This document shows positions 16,504 to 25,138 of a DNA stretch of 64,000 bases, piece after piece. A program made the translations under genes and the position numbers. The number at the start of each line of letters is the position of its first letter. Position 1 is the first letter of the stretch. The notes beneath the pieces are model-generated. The model saw only the letters and a program-made list of their open reading frames with translations. It searched no databases and had not been told where the DNA came from. Source of the DNA: Pectobacterium sp013449375 (GTDB lineage Bacteria; Pseudomonadota; Gammaproteobacteria; Enterobacterales; Enterobacteriaceae); the NCBI RefSeq assembly GCF_048593165.1, contig NZ_CP184271.1; one strand, given 5' to 3'.

Positions 16504-18561
16504 ATGGAACTGAAATCCACCTCGTTAGGTAAACATCTGGCCCAGCATCCTTACAACCGGGTGCGGTTACTGAATGCCGGTGTCGAAGTGAGTGGCGATA
16601 AACATCAATACCTGATCCCCTTTAATCAACTGCTGGGCATTCACTGTAAAAGAGGGCTGGTGTGGGGAGAGCTGGAATTTGAATTGCCAGCCGAGAAAGT
16701 GGTGCGCTTGCACGGAACAGAATGGCAGGAAACGCAGGCTTTTTACCGCCATCTTCTCAAGTCTTGGCTTGACTGGAGCGAGGAGATGAGTCTGATTAGC
16801 GCGGAGGTTTTGCAGCGTCAAACGGACAGTATTCAAACACTGACGCAGCAGGATAAGTGGTTTAGCCGTCAGGCGCTGTCAACGTTGCAGAAGGCCGTCC
16901 GCGACTCTCTGGAAGCGCTGCCTTTACCTGTTTCCAGACTTGAAACCTTTGACAACTGCCGTGATAACTACCGTGACTGTTTGCGTTGGCTTGAGCTGGG
17001 TGATGATATGCGCACTGCGGCGAATCAGGCATGGATGGATCGCACGTTGGTGGCAGAGCAGTCTTTCTTTGAAACGGTGGAGAGTTCGCCATTAAACGTG
17101 TCGCAGAGTAAGGCTGTGATAAATGGCGAAGAAGACGTACTGGTTCTGGCAGGGGCTGGCAGCGGGAAAACCTCCGTGCTGGTGGCTCGGGCGGCGTGGT
17201 TAATGCATCGACAGGAGGCCACACCCGATCAAATTTTGCTACTGGCATTTGGTCGTAAAGCGGCAGAAGAGATGAACGAGCGCATTCAGGAACGGCTCCA
17301 CACGGACGACATTCAGGCCAAGACGTTCCATGCACTGGCATTGCACATCATTCAGCAGGCTAGCCGTAAGACTCCGATAATAAGCCAGTTGGAAAGCGAT
17401 GCGAAACGGCGTCGGGAGCTGCTGATTTCTCACTGGCAGCAGCAGTGTGCAGAGAAGAAAACGCAGGCTAACGGGTGGCGGCGTTGGTTAACAGAAGAGC
17501 TGGAGTGGGATGTGCCAGAAGGCGACTTCTGGAATGACGCGAAGTTGGCGGGTCGACTGGCCGGGCGACTGGAGCGCTGGCTAGGGTTGATGCGTATGCA
17601 CGGCGGTAGCCAGAGCGACATGGTTGAGCTAGCGCCAGAATCCATTCGGGCCGAATTTCAGCAGCGTGTTCGCCTGATGGCGCCACTATTGAAAGCTTGG
17701 AAAAAGGCTCTTAAGGATGAAAACGCGGTCGATTTCTCCGGCCTCATCCATCAGGCTGTAAACCTGCTGGATAAAGGGCGTTTTGTTAGCCCTTGGAAAC
17801 ACATTCTGGTGGACGAATTCCAGGATATTTCGCCACAGCGTGCGAACCTGCTGGCAGCACTGCGCCGACAGAATAGTCGTACCTGTCTTTTTGCTGTAGG
17901 GGATGACTGGCAGGCCATTTACCGCTTTAGCGGTGCTGAACTGACGTTGACGACGGGCTTTGAAGAGCATTTCGGCGTAGGCGAGCAGTGCGCGCTGGAT
18001 ACCACCTATCGTTTTAATGAGCGGATTGGTGAAATCGCTAACACGTTCATACAGCAAAATCCGTATCAACTGAAGAAACCGCTTAATAGCCTGAGTAAGG
18101 GGGATAAAAAAGCGGTGACGATCCTACCTCAGGAGCAGCTTGAGCCACTTTTGGATAAATTGAGCGGCTTTGTGAAAGCGGATGAGCGCATTCTCGTGCT
18201 TGCCCGTTACCATCATTTACGTCCTGCTATTTTGGATAAGGCCGTGACCAAATGGCCAAATTTGCACATTGATTTCATGACCGTACATGCCAGTAAAGGG
18301 CAGCAGGCGGAGTACGTCATCATTGTGGGTATGCATGGAGGGAAAGACGGCTTCCCCGCGCCGGCAAGGGAATCTGTGGTTGAGAGAGTGCTGTTACCTG
18401 AACCGGAAGATTTCCCCGATGCGGAAGAGCGTCGCCTACTGTATGTGGCGTTGACGAGAGCGAAACATCGCGTCTGGTTGCTACAGGATGTGGCGAATCC
18501 ATCGGTGTTTATTGAGCATCTTCATCGCTTAGGGGTACCGACGCAGCGTAAGCCGGGATAA
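16504..18561 (+). CDS. helD: DNA helicase IV
   Basis: This is a superfamily 1 (UvrD/Rep-type) 3'-5' DNA helicase of 685 residues, one more than the E. coli protein. An N-terminal extension (about 1-195) is followed by the P-loop AGAGSGKT at 216-223, the DEFQD Walker B motif at 437-441 with GDDWQAIYRFSGA after it, and the C-terminal helicase motifs VHASKGQQAEYVI and ERRLLYVALTRAK. It takes part in recombination and repair. It stands alone between yccF and mgsA as in E. coli. Confidence 0.97.
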   Translation: MELKSTSLGKHLAQHPYNRVRLLNAGVEVSGDKHQYLIPFNQLLGIHCKRGLVWGELEFELPAEKVVRLHGTEWQETQAFYRHLLKSWLDWSEEMSLISAEVLQRQTDSIQTLTQQDKWFSRQALSTLQKAVRDSLEALPLPVSRLETFDNCRDNYRDCLRWLELGDDMRTAANQAWMDRTLVAEQSFFETVESSPLNVSQSKAVINGEEDVLVLAGAGSGKTSVLVARAAWLMHRQEATPDQILLLAFGRKAAEEMNERIQERLHTDDIQAKTFHALALHIIQQASRKTPIISQLESDAKRRRELLISHWQQQCAEKKTQANGWRRWLTEELEWDVPEGDFWNDAKLAGRLAGRLERWLGLMRMHGGSQSDMVELAPESIRAEFQQRVRLMAPLLKAWKKALKDENAVDFSGLIHQAVNLLDKGRFVSPWKHILVDEFQDISPQRANLLAALRRQNSRTCLFAVGDDWQAIYRFSGAELTLTTGFEEHFGVGEQCALDTTYRFNERIGEIANTFIQQNPYQLKKPLNSLSKGDKKAVTILPQEQLEPLLDKLSGFVKADERILVLARYHHLRPAILDKAVTKWPNLHIDFMTVHASKGQQAEYVIIVGMHGGKDGFPAPARESVVERVLLPEPEDFPDAEERRLLYVALTRAKHRVWLLQDVANPSVFIEHLHRLGVPTQRKPG

Positions 18562-18645
18562 CGAAAAGCAAAAGTAGAGAAGTAGGGCAGCAGAGACCAG
18601 CGTCGACCGTGTGGCACGCCGCTGGTCCATGGTGATGCGCGGTTA

Positions 18646-19104
18646 TTATTTCAGGCGCTCTTGCAGATAGCGCTGATAATCAGGGATGGTTATCTGTACG
18701 GATTCTTTAAATAGCGCAGAGTTGACCAAGAAATCCGCTGTTGCACGGTTGGTAGCTACGGGAATGTTCCAAACGGTAGCCAGCCTCAGCAGTGCCTTTA
18801 CATCAGGGTCGTGTGGTACGGCGTTTAGTGGATCCCAAAAGAAGATCATCAAATCGATTTTTCCTTCGGAAATGAGGGCTCCAACCTGTTGATCCCCTCC
18901 CATTGGCCCGCTCAGCATGCTTTTTACGGGCAGACCCGTATTTAACTGAATCAGGTTCCCGGTGGTTCCGGTGGCGTAAAGCGTGTGCTCTTTGAGCTGT
19001 TCTTTATTCGTACCAACCCAATCCAACAGGGATTGTTTACAGTGGTCGTGAGCTACCAGCGCAATATGTTTCTGCGCGGCGATGGTACGGGTGGTGAACT
19101 CCAT
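18646..19104 (-). CDS. mgsA: Methylglyoxal synthase
   Basis: MgsA converts dihydroxyacetone phosphate to methylglyoxal and phosphate, a bypass that relieves sugar-phosphate stress. The 152-residue product has the E. coli length and all expected active-site residues: His19 and Asp20, Asp71 in SGPMGGDQQ, His98 and Asp101 in PHDPD. The ATG at 19104 gives the family start MEFTTRTIAAQKHIALVAHD; the five-codon upstream extension is unlikely. It is convergent with helD. Confidence 0.97.
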   Translation of the reverse strand: MEFTTRTIAAQKHIALVAHDHCKQSLLDWVGTNKEQLKEHTLYATGTTGNLIQLNTGLPVKSMLSGPMGGDQQVGALISEGKIDLMIFFWDPLNAVPHDPDVKALLRLATVWNIPVATNRATADFLVNSALFKESVQITIPDYQRYLQERLK

Positions 19105-19241
19105 GGTTACGTCCTTCAATCTGGTGTAGTAAAGCTGACGCTAGGGTACAGACAGATTACGGAAACGCTGTTTCGGTGCAAAGCGATAAAAGCAGGAAAA
19201 GGCGAACGGGTATCAAAAATCTGATGCAACTGCGCGTAAAA

Positions 19242-19766
19242 TCACCAGGTTACGGATTCATTCAGCGCGGTGGCAAAGCCTGCAACGGAAGCGCCTTTCG
19301 CCGCTGCGTTGTATTCCGACATCTTCCGCTCTATATCGAGCAGCTCATTGTCAACGATGACAAGCGCATCGGTACGCACGAAGATTGCCTGATTTTTTTC
19401 ATCAAGCAATTGATATTGAGGCTGGGCAGTGAAAGTTTTGCGATCTTCAAGGGTGTGCAACGGCGGTAGTTTAAACGACACCGATGCCACTTTTTCCGTG
19501 TTAAACGCCGCAATAAACGTGGAAGGAAAATAGGTGACTGGCGCACCGGTTTGGGCATCAATCGTATCGACAACTTTGAACAGAATCTGGTGTTGCCCAC
19601 TGCCAAGTTCGAGACTATCGGCACCTTTTAGCAACGAACCTGACATTCTCTGCCCGTCAACCATTAGGAGATCGATTTTCTGATCTAATTTCAACGTTGT
19701 TGCCGCGATTGCAGAAGCGCTGAAACCTGCAATAAAGAGACAGACAGTGATGAAGCCGAATTTCAT
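19242..19766 (-). CDS. yccT: YccT-like periplasmic protein (DUF2057), short form
   Basis: The product is 174 residues with a signal peptide (MKFGFITVCLFIAGFSASAIA, cleavage near ATTLKL) and the DUF2057 domain seen in KIDLLMVDGQRMSGSLLKGADSLEL. E. coli YccT (CsgI), which affects curli assembly, is about 220 residues; this copy ends after GFATALNESVTW and lacks roughly the last 45. Reading past the stop in frame gives no sequence I can align with the E. coli tail, so it is a shorter variant rather than a recent nonsense mutant. It lies between mgsA and yccU as in E. coli. Confidence 0.85.
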   Translation of the reverse strand: MKFGFITVCLFIAGFSASAIAATTLKLDQKIDLLMVDGQRMSGSLLKGADSLELGSGQHQILFKVVDTIDAQTGAPVTYFPSTFIAAFNTEKVASVSFKLPPLHTLEDRKTFTAQPQYQLLDEKNQAIFVRTDALVIVDNELLDIERKMSEYNAAAKGASVAGFATALNESVTW

Positions 19767-19959
19767 AATTTTCCCAAATGGCACGTAACCCAAATATTGT
19801 TGGGGAATTGTCTGAATGTGTCAAAGGTTTCAATTTGAAATAGGCTGTTATGGCATTTTTCGTTCTATACGATACAGACTGCGGGCTTTTAAGCCATTTT
19901 CTGCGATTCGTAGAATGTGCGATACACTGTAATAAATCACGCAAGAGAGGCTGAATAGC

Positions 19960-20373
19960 ATGAATGACAGTGATATTGAATCTGTATTGAAAACGGTCAA
20001 AACCATTGCGCTCGTGGGAGCTAGCGATAATCCGTCCCGTCCGAGTTATGGCGTGATGGCATATTTGCTTGAGCAGGGATATGACGTTATTCCCGTTAGC
20101 CCCAAACTGGCTGGGCATACGCTTTTGGGCCAAAAAACGTATGCCAACTTGGCGGATATTCCTAAACCGGTTGATATGGTTGATGTCTTTCGCCAGCCGG
20201 AAGCGGCTTATGAGATCGCCAAGGAGTCCATCGCCATTGGCGCTAGCGTTCTGTGGCTACAGATCGGCGTTATTAATGAGCAAGCGGCAATTTTGGCTCA
20301 TGATGCCGGACTGAAAGTCGTAATGGATCGTTGCCCGAAAATTGAAATTCCACGGCTAGGTCTGGGTAAATAA
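19960..20373 (+). CDS. yccU: CoA-binding protein YccU
   Basis: The 137-residue product is a single Rossmann-type CoA-binding domain (residues about 12-125): IALVGASDNPSRPSYGVMAYL is the nucleotide-binding start and VVMDRCPKIEIPRL the C-terminal family motif. It is about the length of E. coli YccU. The biochemical role is unknown. It is divergent from yccT and convergent with hspQ. Confidence 0.93.
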   Translation: MNDSDIESVLKTVKTIALVGASDNPSRPSYGVMAYLLEQGYDVIPVSPKLAGHTLLGQKTYANLADIPKPVDMVDVFRQPEAAYEIAKESIAIGASVLWLQIGVINEQAAILAHDAGLKVVMDRCPKIEIPRLGLGK

Positions 20374-20402
20374 AAACGTGGGGAAATAAGTCACAGGTGC
20401 TG

Positions 20403-20429
20403 GGCGATGTTGAGTATTACAACATCGCC
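20403..20429. terminator. Hairpin between convergent yccU and hspQ
   Basis: GGCGATGTTG and CAACATCGCC form a perfect 10-bp stem with a 7-base loop, 29 bases after yccU and 20 after hspQ. No long T run follows, so it is only a probable bidirectional terminator. Confidence 0.7.
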
Positions 20430-20449
20430 AATATTTGCCTTCGGGAAAG

Positions 20450-20758
20450 CTAATGGCGCAGCTGTGGCGCGCGGCGCTGAATGACCTCGGCCAGTTCGTT
20501 GAGTGAAGGATGATCGTGTTCAGAAAGCTCTTCCTTCATCAGATGCGCTTCTGCCAGATAAGTATGTATCGGTTGGCCTTCGTCATCTTCCATCACAACG
20601 TGATACCACGGCTCTGAACGCGACGTGTCATTGCCGCTAATTTCTTCCCAGGTGGGCGTTTCTAATGAGTATTCGGGATCGATGTCGATAACGACCCCTG
20701 GAAACCCCAGTAGCTTATGACGAATCTGTTGTCCTATGCCAAATTTACAGATGATCAT
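20450..20758 (-). CDS. hspQ: Heat shock protein HspQ
   Basis: HspQ binds hemimethylated oriC DNA and acts as a specificity-enhancing factor of Lon in E. coli and Yersinia. The 102-residue product has the family features KFGIGQQIRHKLLGFPGVVIDIDPEYS and WYHVVMEDDEGQPIHTYLAEAHL. The ATG at 20758 is preceded by GGGG; the ORF is open to 20824 but the extra residues are not conserved. It is convergent with yccU. Confidence 0.95.
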   Translation of the reverse strand: MIICKFGIGQQIRHKLLGFPGVVIDIDPEYSLETPTWEEISGNDTSRSEPWYHVVMEDDEGQPIHTYLAEAHLMKEELSEHDHPSLNELAEVIQRRAPQLRH

Positions 20759-20998
20759 ATAACCCCCTGGAAATAGATTACACTTTCTACTCATTGCGGA
20801 TGACGTGGAGGAGGGCAACCGCATCTGATAACGCCTTTTAGCGTACAGTGTTTTTCAAGCGATGTGTTCGTTAGTGAATCACTGGTTGAACACATTATTA
20901 ACAGTATGGTGTAAATTTTTAGAAGATACACCCCTGCTAATGAAATGTTGTTTAGCCTCTCGGGGTGAAAAGGGGAGGAAGATGAAAGAGGGAAGCAG

Positions 20999-21277
20999 AT
21001 GGTAAAGATAGCAACGGTCGCCTATGTCTATGGCATGGTTCAGGGTGTCGGGTTTCGCTACAACACGCAGCATCAGGCCAGACGACTTGGGCTCAGTGGG
21101 TATGCGCGCAATTGCGATGATGGCAGCGTGGAAGTGGTGGCAAATGGCGAACCTCATGCGGTAGAGGCGTTGATTGAGTGGCTGAAGCAAGGTGGCCCAC
21201 GAAGCGCCAGAGTGGATAGGGTGCTTATTGAGCCACACGGCAAGACGGACTATGAGAGTTTTACTATCCGCTATTGA
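20999..21277 (+). CDS. yccX: Acylphosphatase
   Basis: This enzyme hydrolyses carboxyl-phosphate bonds. The 92-residue product is one acylphosphatase domain with the active-site arginine in VQGVGFRYNTQ and the asparagine in GYARNCDDGSVEVVANG. The ATG at 20999 follows GGAGGAAGATGAAAGAGGGAAGC, a rich binding region. It is flanked by divergent hspQ and convergent tusE; only 12 bases separate its stop from the tusE stop. Confidence 0.96.
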   Translation: MVKIATVAYVYGMVQGVGFRYNTQHQARRLGLSGYARNCDDGSVEVVANGEPHAVEALIEWLKQGGPRSARVDRVLIEPHGKTDYESFTIRY

Positions 21278-21289
21278 AGCCTAGCAATG

Positions 21290-21619
21290 CTAGATGCATT
21301 TGACCGGTTTGGGTAAGCCGGCAATTTTCGTTGCCTGCTTTGCGGGGCCTTTGGGGAAAAGTTTGTACAGGTAGCGGCTATTCCCTTTCTCTTCGCCATA
21401 CTTTTGAGCCATCGCTTTAACTAGCATGCGTATCGCGGGTGATGTATTAAATTCCTGATAAAAATTTCGTACAAACCGGACAACTTCCCAATGCGGTTCA
21501 GTTAGCGTGATGCCTTCCTGCTCTGCTAACACGTGAGCCAATGCTTCACTCCACGCGGTGCTATCCATTAGGTAACCTTGCGCGTCTGTTGCGATTGTGC
21601 GTCCTTCAAACTCCAACAT
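21290..21619 (-). CDS. tusE: Sulfur relay protein TusE (DsrC family)
   Basis: TusE takes persulfide sulfur from TusD (TusBCD complex) and passes it to MnmA for 2-thiouridine in tRNA. The 109-residue product has the DsrC fold signature (DAQGYLMDSTAWSEALAHVLA) and ends PKPVKCI, where Cys108 is the sulfur-carrying penultimate residue. GGTGGAGAGAAG precedes the ATG. It lies downstream of yccA, separated by the yccA terminator. Confidence 0.97.
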   Translation of the reverse strand: MLEFEGRTIATDAQGYLMDSTAWSEALAHVLAEQEGITLTEPHWEVVRFVRNFYQEFNTSPAIRMLVKAMAQKYGEEKGNSRYLYKLFPKGPAKQATKIAGLPKPVKCI

Positions 21620-21681
21620 CTTCTCTCCACCAGCGATAAATCAGCCCGCAGTTTAGCAAATTTTTCTGTCTGCGCCGGAAT

Positions 21682-21706
21682 AAAAAAAAGCCCCGACAGG
21701 GGCTTT
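21682..21706 (-). terminator. yccA intrinsic terminator
   Basis: AAAGCCCC (21687-21694) and GGGGCTTT (21699-21706) form an 8-bp stem with a GACA loop, followed by a T run on the minus strand. It lies 24 bases after the yccA stop. Confidence 0.9.
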
Positions 21707-21729
21707 CTCGGTGTGGCGATAAATAAAAT

Positions 21730-22389
21730 TTAGTCGTTACGCATAATGCCCAGAATGCTCAACAGGCTAACGAAGATATTGTAGATCGCGACATACAGGC
21801 TAACTGTTGCTCGGATGTAGTTGGTTTCGCCACCGTGGATGATGTTACTCGTTTCCCACAGGATGGCACCCGCAGAGAACAGAATAAACAGGGCGCTGAT
21901 TGCCAGATGTAATGCTGGAATTTGCAAGAACAGATTGGCGATGACGGCAACAATCAGAACCACGAATCCTGCCATCATCATGCCTGACAGGAAGGACATA
22001 TCCTTACGTGTCGTTAAGACATAGGCTGAACAGCAGAAGAACACCAGTGCCGTGCCGCCCAGCGCCAGCATGATAATGTCGCCTGCGCCGGAGGAAATCA
22101 GCGAGCTTAAAATCGGGCCCAGCGTATAACCCATAAACCCAGTCAGGGCGAACGCAGCCAGAATACCCGCAGGGCTGTTGGCCAGCTTGTGCGTCAGGAA
22201 CATCAGGCCATAAAACCCGACCAGCATCAGAATAAAGCCTGGGGCAGGCAGATTAAGTACGGTACTTGCCGTTGCGGTAACGGCGGAAAAACCCAGCGTC
22301 AGCGACAGCAGGAAATAGGTGTTGCGCAGCACTTTGTGCGTGCTGAGTAGCGAGCTTTCTCGGGTAGAAGAAACAACAATACGATCCAT
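21730..22389 (-). CDS. yccA: Bax inhibitor-1 family membrane protein YccA
   Basis: YccA is a seven-helix inner membrane protein of the BI-1/TMBIM family; in E. coli it is an FtsH substrate and modulates FtsH proteolysis of SecY. The 219-residue product has a short polar N-terminus (MDRIVVSSTRESSLLSTHK), which in E. coli is the FtsH handle, and seven hydrophobic segments from about residue 25 to 215. It stands next to serT, as in E. coli. Confidence 0.95.
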   Translation of the reverse strand: MDRIVVSSTRESSLLSTHKVLRNTYFLLSLTLGFSAVTATASTVLNLPAPGFILMLVGFYGLMFLTHKLANSPAGILAAFALTGFMGYTLGPILSSLISSGAGDIIMLALGGTALVFFCCSAYVLTTRKDMSFLSGMMMAGFVVLIVAVIANLFLQIPALHLAISALFILFSAGAILWETSNIIHGGETNYIRATVSLYVAIYNIFVSLLSILGIMRND

Positions 22390-22676
22390 ATCAGCGACTC
22401 TCTCTTCAGGGTGCTATTATCCAACGTCAAAGAGTAAATAGTTACATGACGTTATTAAAGAGGGTTTACCCTTCTTTACGCTGCAAATTGTTCATCCATC
22501 GAGTCTGTGCTCGTGTTTTGTTCTGTGATTTTTAGGGGCGGGAGATAAGTTGCGCTATTTTATCTATTGTGTGACGGTTTTGCGTTCAAATGCACTGCGG
22601 TAGATTATTTTTCAGGCAATTGAGCGCGGTGATGCTTTACAAGATCTCATTCACTGTTTATAGTTCGCGTCATTGC

Positions 22677-22764
22677 GGAGGAGTGGCCGAGTGGTTGAAG
22701 GCACCGGTCTTGAAAACCGGCGACGCGAAAGTGTTCTAGAGTTCGAATCTCTACTCCTCCGCCA
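22677..22764 (+). tRNA. serT: tRNA-Ser (anticodon UGA)
   Basis: An 88-base cloverleaf: the acceptor GGAGGAG pairs with CTCCTCC, G is the discriminator and CCA is encoded. The D arm contains GGCCGAGTGG, the anticodon stem-loop CCGGTCTTGAAAACCGG presents TGA, a long variable arm follows as in serine tRNAs, and the T arm has GTTCGAATC. It reads UCN serine codons. The position beside yccA is that of E. coli serT. The right flank is where E. coli and this genome diverge. Confidence 0.98.
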
Positions 22765-22773
22765 AAAAAATTC

Positions 22774-22805
22774 AACGAGTTAGCTTAGGCTGGCTCGTTT
22801 TTTTT
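22774..22805 (+). terminator. serT terminator
   Basis: AACGAG and CTCGTT, with inner AGC/GCT pairs, form a stem followed by an eight-base T run, nine bases after the tRNA 3' end. Confidence 0.85.
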
Positions 22806-23146
22806 GTTATCTGAACCAACAAGTGTTTTTACCTTGCATCACTGATGCGGCTATTGTCCGTAACGACATTCATATTGAATCAGTATGAGCGTGTAGCGAC
22901 GCTGTAGTGCGAATTTTTCCCTTAGATAATTCATTCAGAAATGAATATTAACGATTGGTAAAATAAATAGGTATCGCGTTCTTCGTCATCAATAAATGAA
23001 TAGCTGCTGGCCGTAAATAATAACGCAATAAATATCTATGCTATTTATTGCGGGCATATCCATAACTGGCGGTATGCATTAAATAGCATTCTGGCCGAGA
23101 AAACATAAACGTTACGGAAAACGATAAAGTAGTGCCTGAACGTGGA
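22806..23146. other. AT-rich spacer after serT, no gene seen
   Basis: No convincing reading frame is present. An inverted repeat with 9-base arms (GCAATAAAT at 23025-23033 and ATTTATTGC at 23043-23051) lies about 100 bases beyond the end of the ymgB-like gene and may end its message. The spacer is clearly richer in A and T than the genes on the left. Confidence 0.6.
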
Positions 23147-23401
23147 TTAAATCAGGAAGTCGTCCTGAGTTTTATAAACCACCAACTCCAACAATGCGCG
23201 ATATTTCTCCTGAAAAGCGGCATTGGCTTCTGTTTCAATCTTGTGAACTAATTTCGCGATGATGGCTTTGTTACTGACGGAATGGCCGGATTGAATGATC
23301 TCTTCGACAATGTTACCGAGCATTTCCATGTCGCTGATCCGAGAATCAAGACCGAGAGCGTCAGATATCGGGAGCTCATTTTTGGGCACCTCTGAATGCA
23401 T
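23147..23401 (-). CDS. YmgB/AriR-family small connector protein
   Basis: The 84-residue product resembles E. coli AriR/YmgB: the C-terminal two thirds (residues about 29-82, GNIVEEIIQSGHSVSNKAII, then a KIETE helix and LELVVYKTQDDF) match its helical pattern. AriR-type proteins affect biofilm, acid resistance and, in the ycgZ-ymgABC operon, the Rcs phosphorelay. Here the gene is alone, without ycgZ or ymgA partners. AAGGGAGG precedes the ATG. Family membership is likely; function in this organism is inferred. Confidence 0.75.
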   Translation of the reverse strand: MHSEVPKNELPISDALGLDSRISDMEMLGNIVEEIIQSGHSVSNKAIIAKLVHKIETEANAAFQEKYRALLELVVYKTQDDFLI

Positions 23402-23856
23402 TGCTTTTCCTCCCTTGCCTTGTGCGTTTTCTGACGAGATTAATGCACGCCTTAACAGACAGCACTAATGTGCCGTCCGCAAGATATGAATAAATGGTTA
23501 GTTAACTTTAGTCGATCATCCGCATAAAACCAGCCGATAAGATAAATAAGCACAGCGTGACCCAGCGATGCTTATGAACGCGAAAGGATGACGCCGATCA
23601 ATGGTCAGGCGGATAAATATAAATCTATCGTTCCTCTCCAATATTATGTCTGAAATAATATTGTGAGACGCATAACTTCAATAAGTTAAACATGACAAGA
23701 TGAAAGGAGGCAGGGAAAAGCATTCACTGAACATAAAGACTATTAATGCATTTTGATTACGTCCTATAAGATTTTTATTTGTACCAAAAGATGACATTTT
23801 TCTGTGTTACATGTCTTTTTATCAAAAGAGCCCCGTAGTTTACCTGGAGTGTTGGC
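23402..23856. other. Intergenic region between ymgB-like gene and NUDIX gene
   Basis: The 455-base spacer carries both divergent promoters. It contains an 8-base inverted repeat, CAATATTA (23639-23646) and TAATATTG (23656-23663), around a 9-base centre, a candidate operator. A strong AAAGGAGG at 23703-23710 has no start codon at usable distance. I see no gene. Confidence 0.5.
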
Positions 23857-24279
23857 ATGCAAAAGATCAGAGCAAAAGCAGTTTGTCTTTTCCGAAACAA
23901 TGGCAAGATTCTGTTAGCAGAAGGGTATGACCCTGTAAAAAATGAGCATTATGTATTGCCGCTTGGTGGTGGTGTCGATTTTGGCGAATTGTCACAGGCG
24001 GCGGCAGAAAGGGAAGTTCAGGAGGAGATTAGTGCAGCCACCAAGGACTTTTTGTTGCTGGGTGTTTCAGAGAATATTTTTTCCTACAATGGCAAACCTG
24101 GGCATGAGATTGTCTTTGTTTATGAGGCTCGCTTTCAGGATGAATCGCTTTATCAGCAGGATATTATCCATGGTATAGAGACAAATGGCATGCCGATCAT
24201 TACCCGCTGGTTTGATATTGATCTACTGCGCTCAGGGGAAATCAAATTTTATCCTAATGGTATAGTGGATATGATCTAG
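23857..24279 (+). CDS. NUDIX hydrolase
   Basis: The 140-residue product contains a NUDIX box at residues 38-59, with the metal-binding helix REVQEE at 52-57; the glycine near the end of the consensus (REUXEEXGU) is replaced by serine. NUDIX enzymes cleave nucleoside diphosphates linked to another moiety. The substrate cannot be told. The arrangement LFRNNGKILLAEG before the box is typical of MutT-like proteins. GGAG lies 12 bases before the ATG. The next gene starts 84 bases on in the same direction, so they may be co-transcribed. Confidence 0.85.
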   Translation: MQKIRAKAVCLFRNNGKILLAEGYDPVKNEHYVLPLGGGVDFGELSQAAAEREVQEEISAATKDFLLLGVSENIFSYNGKPGHEIVFVYEARFQDESLYQQDIIHGIETNGMPIITRWFDIDLLRSGEIKFYPNGIVDMI

Positions 24280-24362
24280 CCAGCCTGGCTGGAGTGACGA
24301 CAGGCCGTTGCCTCCATGAGGATAATGAGTGCCGATGTTAAGTGCCAAAATAAGGAAAAAAG

Positions 24363-24896
24363 ATGCGGGTTTTGGTCGTGATTGATATGCAGAATGCGGT
24401 GTTTGCAACGCCAAGAGCGCGGCAGGCGCAGACGGTCGCATTGATAAACCAGCTTTCAGGCGCAGCAGATCGGACGATTTTCATTCAGCATGAAGAAGAG
24501 GGTATGTTGTCTGGCAGCGAGGGATGGCAGTTATTACCTGAGTTGAACCAGCCAGAAGGATGTTTGTCCATCACCAAAACGGCGTGCGATGCATTCTACC
24601 GTACGCCGTTAGCCGATGTTCTGGCGGAACTGGGAACTGACCACCTGACGATTTGCGGATGTGCGACGGATTATTGCGTTGATGCAACGATTAAAAATGC
24701 GGCCAGTCTAGGCTACGCATTGACGATCGCCGCCGATGCACATACGACAGCCAATCGCGGCGAGCTGAAAGCAGAACAATTAATCGCACATTACAACGAT
24801 GTATGGCGGAATTTTATTATTCCAGGCAACACGATTACGGTAGAAACAACGGAGCACATCGTTGCTTCATGGATGTCAACCGCGAGTTCTATGTAA
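24363..24896 (+). CDS. Isochorismatase-family cysteine hydrolase
   Basis: The 177-residue product is an alpha/beta cysteine hydrolase. The catalytic triad of the family is visible: Asp8 in LVVIDMQNAVF, Lys72 in ITKTACDAF, and Cys105 in CGCATDYCVDATI. Relatives hydrolyse isochorismate, nicotinamide, carbamoyl or similar amides; the exact substrate is not deducible. Translation starts at the ATG at 24363 behind AAGGAAAAAAG. It is probably in one unit with the NUDIX gene. Confidence 0.88.
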   Translation: MRVLVVIDMQNAVFATPRARQAQTVALINQLSGAADRTIFIQHEEEGMLSGSEGWQLLPELNQPEGCLSITKTACDAFYRTPLADVLAELGTDHLTICGCATDYCVDATIKNAASLGYALTIAADAHTTANRGELKAEQLIAHYNDVWRNFIIPGNTITVETTEHIVASWMSTASSM

Positions 24897-24919
24897 AATA
24901 TTATCCCTGCCAGCATCAC

Positions 24920-24973
24920 CTTGAATAGATACACACTTTCATTCCGTAGGGTGAAAGTGTGTATCTATTCAAG
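24920..24973. repeat. Perfect 22-bp inverted repeat with 10-base loop
   Basis: The arms at 24920-24941 and 24952-24973 are exact reverse complements (left arm starts CTTGAATAGATACACAC), separated by TTCCGTAGGG. It begins 23 bases after the isochorismatase-family stop. The stem is long and only moderately GC-rich, and there is no T run directly after it, unlike the other terminators here. It may be a terminator of unusual form, a mobile miniature repeat or a protein-binding cruciform. Confidence 0.85.
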
Positions 24974-25138
24974 GGCGCTTTAAAAAAACGCTGGTAGTGA
25001 GATAACGGCACCTGACTGATTAAAAATAGCGGGCAACATGTGTAAAAGTGAACGGGATCATATTCTGCTGACGATAGGCGAACTACGCTTCTTACATACT
25101 GAGAGGTGATCAGTTATCCACGCAGGGGGGAGGTGATT

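Noticed and set aside
18595..18627. Inverted repeat GACCAGCG...CGCTGGTC between helD and mgsA
   Set aside because: The 17-base loop and lack of a T run make it too weak to call a terminator.
22677..22764. tRNA serT as attachment site of an integrated element
   Set aside because: No integrase gene, no phage genes and no direct repeat of the tRNA 3' end were found in the window.
23703..23710. Very strong Shine-Dalgarno sequence AAAGGAGG
   Set aside because: No ATG, GTG or TTG lies at usable distance downstream, so no gene can be assigned.
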